A stretch of 64,000 nucleotides of DNA, taken from positions 124,001 to 188,000 of the forward strand of contig JBEWZL010000213.1 of NCBI GenBank assembly GCA_045837725.1, written 5' to 3'. The translations under genes and the position numbers were made by a program. The stretch is from Vermamoeba vermiformis (Eukaryota > Tubulinea > Echinamoebida). The first letter of the stretch is position 1, and each line of letters starts with the position of its first letter. Under the pieces are notes generated by a model that saw only the letters and a program-made list of their open reading frames with translations, ran no database searches and was not told the DNA's origin. Shown one piece after another: positions 10,640-21,654 of the stretch.

Positions 10640-12565
10640 CTATTCATCGTCAGACCAGTCGTCACTACCGCCTTGTTGATTATTAAAGTCATCATCGCCT
10701 TCACCCATAGCAGCTCTAAACACGAAAACAATCAATAAGAGTTCAAAAGGATTAATTAACGCTGCAAGCTAAAAATACCTCAATGCTTCAATCTTGCTGC
10801 GCAATCTCGCTTGCAAATCGAAGTCGTTTGGATTAATCTCGCCGCTATCACCAGACGGCTTCTCAACTTTCTTCAGCGCAATTCCCTTTTGGATCTGCGA
10901 CGCGAATGAGTTCGAGGTCGGAACTTCTTCTTGATACTCCTCTTGGTATTCTTCGCCGTAGTATTCTTCTTGGTATTGCTGTTGTGGAGGTGGCGCAACA
11001 GGAGGACGAGGCGATGGTGGAGGTTTCTAAACGGAAAGCATTAATTAAGGGCAAAAAATTGATTTGGCTCGTTTTAGGCATGAGATCAGCTTATGTGTTG
11101 CGAGTGTTACTTACAGGAGCACCACCCATGCCAGGACCTGGAGGGCCTGGTGGTGGGGGAGGTGGTGGCGGGGCTGCAACGCTCATGCCTCCGCCGCTAG
11201 GTGTTGGTGGAGGAGGTGGCGGAGCAGTGCCCATCTTCGGCGCACCTGAGCTTGCACCGGGGCCAGGAGGAGGAGGAGGTGGCGCAGCACCGCCCATCAA
11301 TTCGTTGTAAATCACTGGTGCCATCCGCTTATCCGTTAATTCGTTCTCTTTAATACCGACAGTTTGGAACAGTTGTTTCCATTCGGGAGGAATGTTATTA
11401 ATCTAATAATACTAGAAGTTAATAAAAGCACTCAAGGTCATTGTAAACTGAATCAATCAGTTGATTAAAATAGAAGTTAAAAGATTGCATCCACAACGAG
11501 ATCTCGAGACAAATCTCAATTTGAATCCTCTCAAAGAGATAAAAGTATTATATGGAGCTTACTTCGAATATGCCTTGGTCTGCATTCCAACCGGCATGAG
11601 AGACGTGCTTGAAGCCTCGTGGATCCGACAACGTAAAGTTCGCGGGGCTTGATTTGCTTTCTTTACCTCCGAAGAGCTTCTTGAAGAAACCAGGCTATTA
11701 TAATACTCATTAGTTCCATATTTCGACCTTGGAATAACGAAAGTAATACCTTCTTGTCCTTTTTCTTGTCTTTCGGTTTGGACGATCCGGCCGGGGTGCT
11801 GGCGTTCGACTTGCCAGGAGGAGCCGACAAGGGATTGCTACGGCAAAAATCTACTTTCTTTTGGAAATTTCCGGACTCGGCTTCATCAGCAAAGGACAAG
11901 CCAGCGACGAACTGATCCGTTTCGAAAGTGTGGAAGAAGGACGTCGGAGCAGAGTAGGTAAAGTTCTCGTAGAGCTCTTGCGAGAATACTACTCTTTGAG
12001 ACTACGTAAAGTATTTAATTAGTTGGACGAGAAGGCAGAATAAAACAATTTGGATGTCGCGCCGATCAACTCGAATTGCAATGAGGTAAAACACAGTTGA
12101 GGTGAAATTAAAAGCATCATGCCATCGCGAATGTATTTGTAGTATATTAATAATGATGTTCATCGAGCAATTTGGGCGCTTTTGGTGACACTTACAGTCA
12201 AATCCACAATCTTGATAAAGTGGGCTGCCTTGGTCGGGTCCGTCAAAATGCACGCAGCTCCGACTATTCCGGTATAGCCCCAGCCAGTTCCTTCTGCACG
12301 ATAAAGACGCGCTACGGTCTTCTCGTGAATCTAGGCAAAAAAAAATTAAGCTTTTCTTTAAAAATATTTGGATAGTATATAATTTTCGTAATATATAATT
12401 ATCGCAATAATTATTATTGATAATTGGAATATTATTTGATTTTTTCAAGCAAATTGAAACAGATTAACAAAATCGTAATCTTTTTTGAATTCCAACACTT
12501 ACAATGCAAATAGGACCAATTGCACTCGTTATAATTGGTTGATCACTAGATTCTAATGATGGCAT
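10640..12565 (-). CDS. WASP, Arp2/3-activating protein
   Basis: About eight exons, roughly 480 residues. Order: WH1/EVH1 domain (IHEKTVARLYRAEGTGWGYT and FETDQFVAGLSFADE), a basic Lys-rich patch (SKPKDKKKDKK), a GBD/CRIB motif (LSDPRGFKHVSHAGWNADQG), a long poly-proline region with glycine, one WH2 motif (SQIQKGIALKKV), a central helix (LQARLRSKIEALR) and an acidic tail ending DDWSDDE. This is the classical WASP/N-WASP layout: Cdc42/Rac-type GTPases bind the GBD, profilin-actin the prolines, monomeric actin the WH2, and Arp2/3 the CA tail with its conserved Trp. Only one WH2 is visible. Start at 12565 gives MPSLESSDQP before the WH1 domain. Divergent from the next gene with 350 bp between starts. 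Confidence 0.93.
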
Positions 12566-12915
12566 TTGTGTTGCTCTGTTACAAGTTAAACTTAGAAGGA
12601 TCGAATTTTATCGAGACTATCTTTTCAGCGAACGTGATTGAACTTTTACGAAGATTTATTGCGTAATTACACTAATATACATTGTTATGTGACCTGTTTA
12701 AGCAGAGATGACATTACCTCGCTGAGTCTTTACAACCTGGATCTTTTTTCTACCGGAGCAAGGAATCGGCCGATAACACATATTATTAGTAAATAATAAG
12801 ATATTAGTACTTATAAGGTAATAATCCTTCTCTAAGCAAATTCTCAACGTCAAAATGAATTTTTCGTATTTTTTGTTTTGTCGCTCTCGATCGAACAAAA
12901 AACACAACAACAGCA
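12566..12915. promoter_or_regulatory. Divergent intergenic region, WASP and next gene
   Basis: 350 bp between two divergent start codons. AT-rich; I see no motif I can name with confidence. It must hold both promoters. Confidence 0.4.
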
Positions 12916-14716
12916 ATGCAATACGATCAACGCGCACCATTTCCACCTAGAGGACCTATGCCTCCTATGGGCATGCCACCCGGAGGCTTTCCCGGTGCGC
13001 CACCACCTCCATTCCCAGGTGGATACGGTGCGCCGAATCTAACCCCACCAATATTCACACCAGTGATAGTTAAGAAGCGTATTACTGCCGATGATGTATA
13101 TAAGAATGAAATTGAAGTAGCAGAGAAAAGATCAGCTTTGCAACTCGCATTCGTCTACATGTGCGACTTCAATAAGCCTTTGGGCCAGTTTTTAGAAGGA
13201 TTAGATAATACTACAGTTGCTATTATTAGTAATTCAGCGGAAGATAGAGTCAGATCATATTTTGAAGCCAATGTTGTTAAGCATCAGCTCTTTACCGTAG
13301 AACAATTCAGAAATACAGATTTACAAGCTAAAGTAAGCAGAAAAAAATATTAAAAATTACGTTGGTATTATAGTGTTAATACCGAATAATTTACGCCGTT
13401 GTGCCGCTGATTTTTAATTGCTGGACGAATAATAATTACAATTTTATTTCAATTTTTCTTAATTGGCCTGTTTTATGTTCTTATCGATTAAAATATTATT
13501 CCTATAAATAAGAAGTCATATTAATATTTTTTGCAGGTTGTTGTGTTGACCGGCCAGTTGGCGGGATTTGACGAAGCAGATGCACTTAAATTAGCAGCTT
13601 TTGTGGAGGCTGGTGGCATTGTATTATCATTCAACGAGGCTGTCGTCGCGCTCAATAAGGCGTTTCCCAATATTCTTAAATTCAAAGGAGGTTATACCAC
13701 AGGTACGTAGATATTTTTCAACACCTCAGATCCCCTTGAAAAACAATCCCAAAAAATTATTCCAAATATATTAAAATATTATAAAAAAAGCAGGAATAAT
13801 ATTTTTATCTTGCTATACTTACGACCCTAATTTTTTTTAATATTTTTTTCAAGCCGACAAATCGATTCAAATTCAAGTGAACGAGCAAGAAGCGGAAAAT
13901 AATTTGTTCAAATCGAGTGTGACAGCAGCACGCCAAGAACAATTATTCCGACGATCAGGTCTGCAACGATTCTCAGTGAACGAAACGAGCGCGACACCAG
14001 TCACCGTCCTCGCTCAAGAAACACAGCCGAGTCCGATGCCACTCGCCGTTAAATTTCAGCGCGGCAATGGCACTGTCTATCACGTGGTCGCTGATCATTT
14101 GTTCACGCAGGTAAGCACGCGAACAAAAAATATATTTTTCAAGGGCTGTTTGAACGAACCATTATCACTGGTCGTAATTTTAATAACGACGCCTCGTGCG
14201 AATAATAACGTTATTTTCGTGTGGTACGATATTAGTATCATTAGAAAGGTGTAGTTATTGGAGGACAAAAATTTGGATCAGCATCCGAGATCTGGACGCT
14301 AGATCTAATGCCAATTATGCTATCCGATTAATTCGTATTCTCTTAAAAATATTTTAATATTACATCGATTCTGCTTTTAGTAATATTATAGTACTGCTTA
14401 CTATTTTGAGCTGTGTAGATCTCGGTTTTTTTTTGTCATTTCGTAATGTGAATTGTACTGACGTTTATTTTATTACTAGCATCTGATCCCTAATGAAGTG
14501 CGTCAACAATATTTCAAATTAAATCAAAAAGATTACAGCAAGCGAATTTTACAGACAGTCGAAGCAACGACACAACCGAAAGTACATCCAGCCACTCGAA
14601 GTGCGTGGCGGTTGGCGTTTTATACTGGCATGTACGAGGCCGTTCATGAAGCGATCAAGATTATTCCGTCTTTGGAAATGACTTTTGAATTGCTACGAAA
14701 AGTTTTGCAGAAGTGA
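12916..14716 (+). CDS. Unrecognised proline-rich protein with a possible GATase-like alpha/beta fold
   Basis: Four exons (12916-13332, about 13537-13701, about 13854-14109, about 14480-14716) give roughly 350 residues in consistent phase. The first 50 residues are rich in Pro, Gly and Met (PPRGPMPPMGMPPGG). The rest looks like a Rossmann-like alpha/beta domain: TTVAIISNSAEDRVRSYFEA, then VVVLTGQLAGFDEADALKL and FVEAGGIVLSF, the pattern of a strand, a helix, and a glycine-containing strand seen in class I amidotransferase-like folds such as the N-terminal GIFT domain of IFT52 or ThuA-like proteins. I see no catalytic Cys. The C-terminal exon is helical. Function unknown; the fold is inference from strand and helix pattern only. 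Confidence 0.75.
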
Positions 14717-14889
14717 AAATGAAAACGAGATGTGATCTAAAACCGAAACAAAATGTGATAAATTATGATTATTTGTGCTTTATTCGAATAAAACAAGCTT
14801 TGTAATGCATAAGAAGTACTGTACTATTAATTCTCAATGTTGTCAGAAAGAGACACCGGAAAAATGCAAAAACGACAACGCCGAGATAA
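14717..14889. other. 3' flank of the preceding gene
   Basis: AT-rich sequence with a polyadenylation-like AATAAA (about 14787). Composition begins to drift to GC-rich from about 14880. Confidence 0.4.
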
Positions 14890-16450
14890 CGGATGTGCGC
14901 GCAGCCACAAAGGCGAGAGAAGGCCCGCAGCAAGATGAGCATCATGTCCTGCAGAAGAAAGAAGGAGACCCGCGCGACGCGAGGAAGGAAAGGGCCCCCC
15001 CCCCCCGCCCACCCGGCGCGACCACAGCGGCGGGCGCGACGGCGGGAGCGCGCAAAACGGCGCGGCGCGGACCCCCACCCCCCACCCGACCGCCCCAGAG
15101 CCCGCGCCGAACACGCCCCCCCCCAACCCGGCCCCCCCCCCGAAGAGAACCAGAGCGCCCGCCCCCCCACCCCAGAGGAGGAGCGGCCCCCTCCCCCCAC
15201 AGCACGAAGAACCGCCCACACCCGCAGAACCACCCTCCCGCAGCACCGTCGCGCCACACACGAGCCCACCACCCAGGCGCCAGGGAGGGCGACCCCCCCC
15301 ACCCCGCGCCTGAGCCCCGCACCCCACGCGAGAGGCCCCGCCGGAGCCACCCCCCCGAACCCGGCAGAACGAGGAACACGATTGAAGACACGGGCTGCTC
15401 CGGTGCCGAAACAGAAGCGGGCGCCGCGCGCCCAGGCCGCGCCCCCCACCCACTGGAGGGAGGCCGGTTCCACCAGCAGTACGGAGAGGGACGCCGCCCA
15501 GGCAGGCGGCCAGACGGGGGGCGGCGGGTCGGGGGCGCCGCGCAATGCGGCCGGCGGGTCCGGAGCGGGGGCGCGCCGCCGGCCCCCCCCGGGGGGCGGG
15601 GCGGGCTTGGTTTTCGCGCCGGTGCTCCTCCTCGCAGATCGCCCGGGCCCCCCCCCTCACCCACCAGCCCCGCCGGCCCCATTTAACCCTACACTAAACC
15701 CACACCCCCAACACCAAATACTTACATACCTACCCACCAAACCCAACCACCCCATATATCTTCCCCTTCTACCTACCCTAAATATAAACCTCTCAATCAC
15801 TTCAACCTCCTAACCCCTCCCAACACACCCCTACAACGTTTACCAATCCCACACCACCCGCACAGAGCAGCTCCCTCTAACCCATCTAAAAAACCAAACA
15901 TGCTACCTATAACCCACCCACCCCCCCACCCCCACCCTACCAACCACCAACAACACAAACACATCACTCTCCCACTCTAACCTCTACCCCACCCCCACCA
16001 ACACAACACAAATCACTCACTCAATCTAAGCAAACAAACCCTACAACTCTCCCTAGGCCACGAAGGCCCTCAAAAAGGGAGGGGGGTTGTGTTGGGGGGG
16101 ATGGGGGGGGGGGGGGTGTGAGTGACTGGGAATTTGGAGTGGGGGGCCTCCTTAGGAGGGGGTAGGAAAGTATAAAGATTTGTTTTTTTTTTCACCGGGT
16201 TCTAATGGATGGATCCCCAGACGCCCAGGGAGGTCGTCATAGTGGAATCACGAGGCGGGGCATAGGGAGGGCTGCCCAGATTTCGGCTGCCCGAACTGCG
16301 AAAGGACGACGAGAGGATGAGCGGATTGAGAGGGGCTTTTCCTCCCCAGCGAAATTTCGGAAGGTGGGGAGGCGGGGGGGGCAGGGGGGGGGGTGGGGGG
16401 AGGGTGGGGGGGTGGCGTTTTAGGGGGGGGAGGGTGCGGGGCGGGTGGGG
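14890..16450. other. Compositionally abnormal block, probable assembly artefact
   Basis: Three sub-blocks stand out against the moderately AT-rich surroundings. 14890-15690 is extremely GC-rich with runs of C and G. 15690-16055 is built almost only of C, A and T, with a handful of G. 16056-16450 is G-rich with runs of up to 16 G and very few C. The change from normal sequence is gradual at the left and sharp at the right (about 16452). Long open frames on both strands here are a by-product of stop-poor GC-rich sequence and give only low-complexity Pro/Arg/Gly peptides. The pattern fits low-quality reads joined into a contig better than any gene or satellite I know. Confidence 0.75.
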
Positions 16451-16881
16451 GGGTTAGGAACCAATGCCTTTAGATTGAATTTACCCAGATTCCTCAATGG
16501 GTTGTCAATTTCATTAGCAGCGGCAAGTAGCACCACTGGCAGAGAAACACACAAGTGTTGAGTGTGAGCCTGGCAATATTGTTTTTTTGACGGTTGCAGG
16601 CAAGACAACCGACATTTACTGCTCGTAATGAATTCCGTTCCTCAAGTAACCTTTTTGTTTCATTTACCAAACTGTAGTAGTTTCTATTTTATAATAAATG
16701 TTGACCATACAATGCTTCTAATAATAGCTTTATTGACTCCCTCTTTCCCTCTCTCCAAATCTCGCAGGAAAAAAAAATACCGACGATTTGAATCTCCGCT
16801 TAATCTCGTAACGAAAACCATATTTTTGGCATCGGCATACTTTTATAACAATAGTTTGTAATTGCTAATAGCACAACTTAA
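16451..16881. other. Intergenic, normal composition, no gene seen
   Basis: Normal AT-rich sequence between the abnormal block and the dikinase gene. No frame shows a domain. It presumably holds the promoter of the next gene. Confidence 0.5.
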
Positions 16882-19291
16882 ATGTCTCATTTAGCAGCAT
16901 TGTTAATCTCGTATTGCCACGAGAATTTAGATTACACGCCTGAACAGCTCGAACAACAGCGCATCTGGGAAGAGGAGCGAAAAGAAAAACGAAAGCACAC
17001 TATCTTTAACAAAACGCAATTTGAGCAATTCGCGAAAGCGGAAGGTGAAAATGGAGGTAAGGAGAGAAATTAAATTTACAAATTATTGTCAAACCAGGAA
17101 GCACGATGTATAATTATGCACGATGTCATTATTAGTATTTTTAAAATTTTTAAAATACTTGGAACATTCTAACTGAAATACTAACGCCTCCAAAAAGCAC
17201 TCGGAGTTAAGGTTCTTCGCGACAAGACTGGCGTGCTCCATTGGATGGAGACCAAAGTATGGCCATTTCACTACACCTATTTGGTGCGCAACTTAGGCGA
17301 GACTAGGTGCGTAAGCACGATCTTTGTATCTGGAATTCTAAACCGTTAATTTTAGGACTTTGCAGGAATTCAACGAACAAATGTACACGGGCAAAGACCG
17401 ATCAATGATGCTAGCCACGGTGATGGCATATACTGACTCGAAGGATCAGCGATATTGTTGCTTGGAGTTGAACCCGGCAGATCCGATGGACGATCTTGAA
17501 AAACTCAACGGTTTCTTCGAAGACGTAAAGAAGAATTTCATGACTGAAGACCCCTCTAACGTCACATTATACTTCCATCCGACATCGGCAGTGCAAATCG
17601 AGGCCATCAAAAACAAACAGATCTGTTTGCCTGTAATTACCTCAGAGACGCTCTTCGGCGGCATTATGTATCAAATGATATACCCAGGCAAATTAGATTA
17701 CAAAACCGTTCGAGTCTTTTATCAGAAGAGCTACAAAGAAGAAGATCTTCATAACTGGCTGTTGAAACGAACACCCGATGAAATTGTTGTGATTCCATCA
17801 GTCCCAGCTGACATTCCCGTAGTTGGAGCAGTGATCTGTGGTGAAATTATTCCGCCTTTGTGTCACGTGGCTCTTTTGTGTCAAAACAGACAAACTCCTT
17901 GCTGCTACTTTAAAGATTGTATGGCGCAAGCCAGCAAGGGTTTGGCAAACCGAGTCGTAACTGGCACAATAGCTAAAACTGGGCTCTGCCTGAGCGGCAC
18001 GTACGAAATTGAGGAGCAGCACACTGCGCCACCTCCAAAGCTCGAAGTTCATCAGCCAAATATGAATGTGACCAATTTAGTTGACGTTCACGAAGACAAG
18101 GAGCTCGCAGAGGATAGTAACGTTGTTGGTGCTAAGGCGGCACAGTTTGCCAAAGTTGAATCGGTTTATAATCAATCGATATTCAACGGAACTTTTGTGG
18201 TGCCATTCAGCCACTACCACAAGCATGTCTACTTAACGCATCAAGTCTCGACGGCCATTTGCTACGCATATGAACTTACCAAAGGAAAAGACTTCAGTAT
18301 TAACAAGTTCAAAGCGGTTCAAGAGGCAATTCGACAGGCACCAATTGATCATGAACTCGTCGTCAACGTGATCGAGAGAATTAAAAAGCACAACATGACA
18401 TCTGTCATCTTTAGAAGCTCAACGAACGCAGAAGACTTGCCTGGCTTCAACGGTGCTGGCCTCTACGAGTCTGTGCCACTGAGCGGAAGTGACTTGCACG
18501 ATGCTCAAAAGGTCGGTTCTGCAATCAAGAAAGTTTGGGCCAGTGTTTGGAAGCCGACGTACGTGTTAATTTTTCGAAGACTGGACTGACGTTCCATTAT
18601 AGGTGTGTTAAAGAACGACAACACTATGGAATCCCTCACGAGAGCGTCAAAGCCGCCGTATTGGTACAGCCGTTCATTGACAAGGACATGAAAGGTGTGA
18701 AAGTACACTACAACGGGGTGTGCATCACTCACGATGTTGCTCGTCACAAAGTCAAGCACGGATTTGTCGTCAACTGGTACGTCACATTGCGAATAAATCC
18801 ATCGATGCTAATTGTTTTATATAAGTTTCCCGGGGACAAAATTACGAGCCACGAATATCTATAAGGATCAATTCCCTGAACATACAACGATCGTGCTGGG
18901 TCGAGAAACAAGTTCAATTGACTTGCAGATCTCAACATTAGCTACGGGCCAATCACAGTCGATGATCACACAGGAGGACGCCGAAAAGATGGTCCGAGTT
19001 TTTGGAGCAATTCATCATGCAATGCTTAACAAGCCGCACCAGTTCGAAGACACAATGGCACTTGACATCGAGTTCATGATTGTTGACAATGACAATTCAA
19101 ACAACAGCCGCGAGTTGGTGGTGCTGCAAGCGCGTCCTTATACTGTCAATGTAGCTGCACCTGACGTGCTGGGAGAACTCGATCGAGATGTCAGACTTTC
19201 TGTGGCCGGGTATCAGTGGTCGACCGAAAACGATAAGAGGATGTTTTTTTATACTGGATTCTTTTGCACAACAACAAAAAACTTCGTGTAA
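16882..19291 (+). CDS. Glucan/phosphoglucan water dikinase-like protein (PPDK N-terminal family)
   Basis: About five exons, roughly 700 residues. After a helical Glu/Lys-rich N-terminus (LEQQRIWEEERKEKRKH) and a middle region comes a phosphohistidine-type segment, VGAVICGEIIPPLCHVALLC, followed by the ATP-grasp nucleotide-binding domain of the pyruvate phosphate dikinase family: VVGAKAAQFAKV, then VIFRSSTNAEDLPGFNGAGL, IKKVWASVW and VLQARPYTVN near the C-terminus. The order, His segment first and ATP domain last, is that of glucan water dikinase (GWD/PWD) and not of PEP synthase or PPDK; there is no PEP-binding TIM barrel. In plants such enzymes phosphorylate starch; a glycogen-like or other glucan substrate here is inference. 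No starch-binding module is visible. Donor and acceptor phases agree across the exons I checked. Confidence 0.75.
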
Positions 19292-19538
19292 TAATGCATG
19301 AACTTATTGTAGCAGATCTAAAGTAAAATACCTATTATTATTATTAGTTCTATAATTAGTCCTCTAATTGCGTCGAGGAACCGCAAGTCCCGAAATTCGA
19401 CCTTGACCGGTAGAATTACCAATGGGGACCGGGCGTGCTGTTGCAGCACATAATCTGAACTTTTTACTAGAAATTCGTTGACCAAATCCGTGGTTGCGTT
19501 AACTTTTTGAATTTTATAATTAAGATCTTACATTATTT
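19292..19538. other. Convergent intergenic stretch with a GC-richer patch
   Basis: About 250 bp between two convergent genes. 19370-19500 is richer in GC than usual for intergenic DNA here and is open for 43 or more codons on the minus strand, but has no ATG or clear acceptor. I do not call it a gene. Confidence 0.4.
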
Positions 19539-21333
19539 CTATTCTTTCGTTGCCCAAGTATCTTGTAATAGGTTAAGCAACCCTGCAAGTTGTTCTTTAG
19601 AAGCTGAGTAAGTTTTCTCTCCGATCAGATCTGGATCGTTAAAAATAGCCAAGTAGGCGCGAACTCTATCCACGATGCGTTGTCGTAATGAATATCCACT
19701 CAACACCAAGTCTTTCTCCCATACACGCGGTAACAGATCCGCTATTGTGGTGATAGTGTGGTACAGGCTCCATTTGGTGATTTGACTGGCGAATTGGTGA
19801 GGCGTCAGGGAACTTTCCCAGCGTGATTTGTACGCGCGTTCAAAGGCCTTGATGAAATTCATGGGCAATTTTTCGATGCACCAACACGTAGGGAACGTCA
19901 TGCGCATAAAAGTGACGTCGTAGAAGATGTTTCTGATGCCGGATCTGCTGTAGTCCACAAAGTAGATTTGATCGATGTGCTTTTGTGACTTATCGTAGCG
20001 TAAGAGGACGTTGTCGGGACATAAATCGCCGTGCGCCAGCATGTAGAACGGATCTGCCAAAAAATGAAAAAATTAGCTCCCGATCTCAGATTCATAATGC
20101 ACTATTTATATTAATATATACGAAAGTTCATATTATAGTATCTTGAGGTTTTAAAAAACAATTGAGACTTGCCTGATTTGGAGTTCAAACCAGTCTTGCG
20201 TCGTTGAGCGAGCTGTTTTAGTTCTTTTTCAAACACGTCGAGTTCCGTGTCAAAATTTGACACTTTTGACACGCCGAGAGCAGGCCAGATCTCGTTCAAA
20301 ACCTCACGTGATTGGCCAAAGACTTCCAGATCTTCTTCCAAAGTTTCGTCGTGGTCCATGTGGCCATAAGTAGCACTTGATATTAATTGGTCAAAGTCAC
20401 GTGCTTTATCTTGTGTCGATCGATGGAAGTCAGCAAGAGTTTCGCCAAATTTGGTAAAGAGTTCTTCAGTCAATAATGAGCGTTCTTTTTTTAAGACATC
20501 GCATAGCGTCATTGAAGAACTTAAGTGTTCTGATACTATAATACCAGCAGTATCATCGCTGCCGATATAAGCCGGCCAGATCTGTTTTTCTGCCAAAAAT
20601 TAAAATTTTAGATCGCGATTTAACTTCATTATTATTTTGAATAGTACGTACCAGGTTGAGTCACTGAATTAAGTCCTTGTAACACTGCTTTCTCGCTACA
20701 AAATTCTAATGTTGATGGATTGATTTCAACTCTTGGAGTCCAAGTCACATTTCGCGGATGCACGTACGATCCAAATTCTTTGGCGATTAAGTGCACAGAC
20801 TTGTCTTTATCCTTATTTGACGATATGCTAACAGATAGCTTCTTAATAATATGGCCAGTGTTCTGATTGGAAGGCTTTGAAGGATTCGACAGTGTTGTTA
20901 GCGATTTCAACTTGACATCCGCTGTCTTGTAATGGCCCGACAGAATCTTTGATAGAGATGCACCTTCTTTGTACTCTATAATAAAAATATGAATATATTA
21001 GAGCTACTGGTGGAATAGAAACGAGTTGGCAGTGACGAATCTAGCAAATCGATAGAAATGAAAAAAATTAATTACAAAATACGGAATTGAATAATTTCAT
21101 AATAGTAATAATATCATTTACTTACGGGAGAAGGATTTTTCATTGGTGTCTTGTGGAGGGCTAGATGTGACTGTAGGCTCTTCAGGTAATGTTACAATGT
21201 ACAGTACCACGGCGGAAATTATTACTAAAATAGGAAATACTCGGGCAAATACTGTAGGACGAGGTGGCTCCTTGTTTTGAACATTTGGAGCGGATCTTGT
21301 CGGGACCGCTGCGGGCTTGGCTCGTTTCGACAT
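19539..21333 (-). CDS. Membrane-anchored choline-kinase/APH-like kinase
   Basis: Four exons, roughly 480 residues. N-terminus MSKRAKPAAVPTRSA is basic, then one membrane helix (VFARVFPILVIISAVVLYIV) around residues 28-50, predicting a single-pass anchor. The C-terminal half carries the catalytic loop of the aminoglycoside phosphotransferase/choline kinase fold, MLAHGDLCPDNVLL (catalytic Asp and Asn in place), followed by IYFVDYSRSG, the equivalent of the metal-binding Asp loop. ETLADFHRS and SLYHTITTIADLLPR fit helices of that family. Substrate is likely a small hydroxyl compound such as choline or ethanolamine, but the sequence does not decide. An N-terminal membrane anchor is unusual for the family. 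Divergent from the Codanin-1 gene with 321 bp between starts. Confidence 0.75.
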
Positions 21334-21654
21334 TGATAGGTGGGATTAAATATTAAAATAAATGTATTATACAGCAGTCATATTAATAAGGCGTAATTTT
21401 GTGGTGTGCGCGCCTTTTTTGTATTTAAAATAAAAAATCTATTCGTTTCATTTGTTTTCTCCTTTTCAATCAATGCTATCACTAGCTTCAAATAATCGTG
21501 ACTAAAATAGGTAATTGGTTCACAGCGATATAAGTGGTAAGCTCATTTAGCAAGCAGATCTCGAACAAATTTTAATATCAATGCAGTGATTATTTTATTA
21601 ACTGATAATAATCATAATTAATTCGTAAAATTATTATAGAGTAGTATTTTTGAA
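21334..21654. promoter_or_regulatory. Divergent intergenic region, kinase and Codanin-1 genes
   Basis: 321 bp between divergent starts; AT-rich, with no motif I can name. Must include both promoters. Confidence 0.4.

Noticed and set aside
14775-15813. Several overlapping open frames of 250-300 codons on both strands
   Set aside because: They exist because the GC-rich block lacks stop codons. The peptides are Pro/Arg or Gly/Ala low complexity, no splice sites or domains are seen, and the block itself is probably an artefact.
19364-19500. GC-richer open stretch on the minus strand, about 43-60 codons, ending in TAG
   Set aside because: No ATG, no clear acceptor, and the neighbouring kinase gene already has a stop at 19539. 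Could be a 3' UTR or lost exon, but evidence is too weak.
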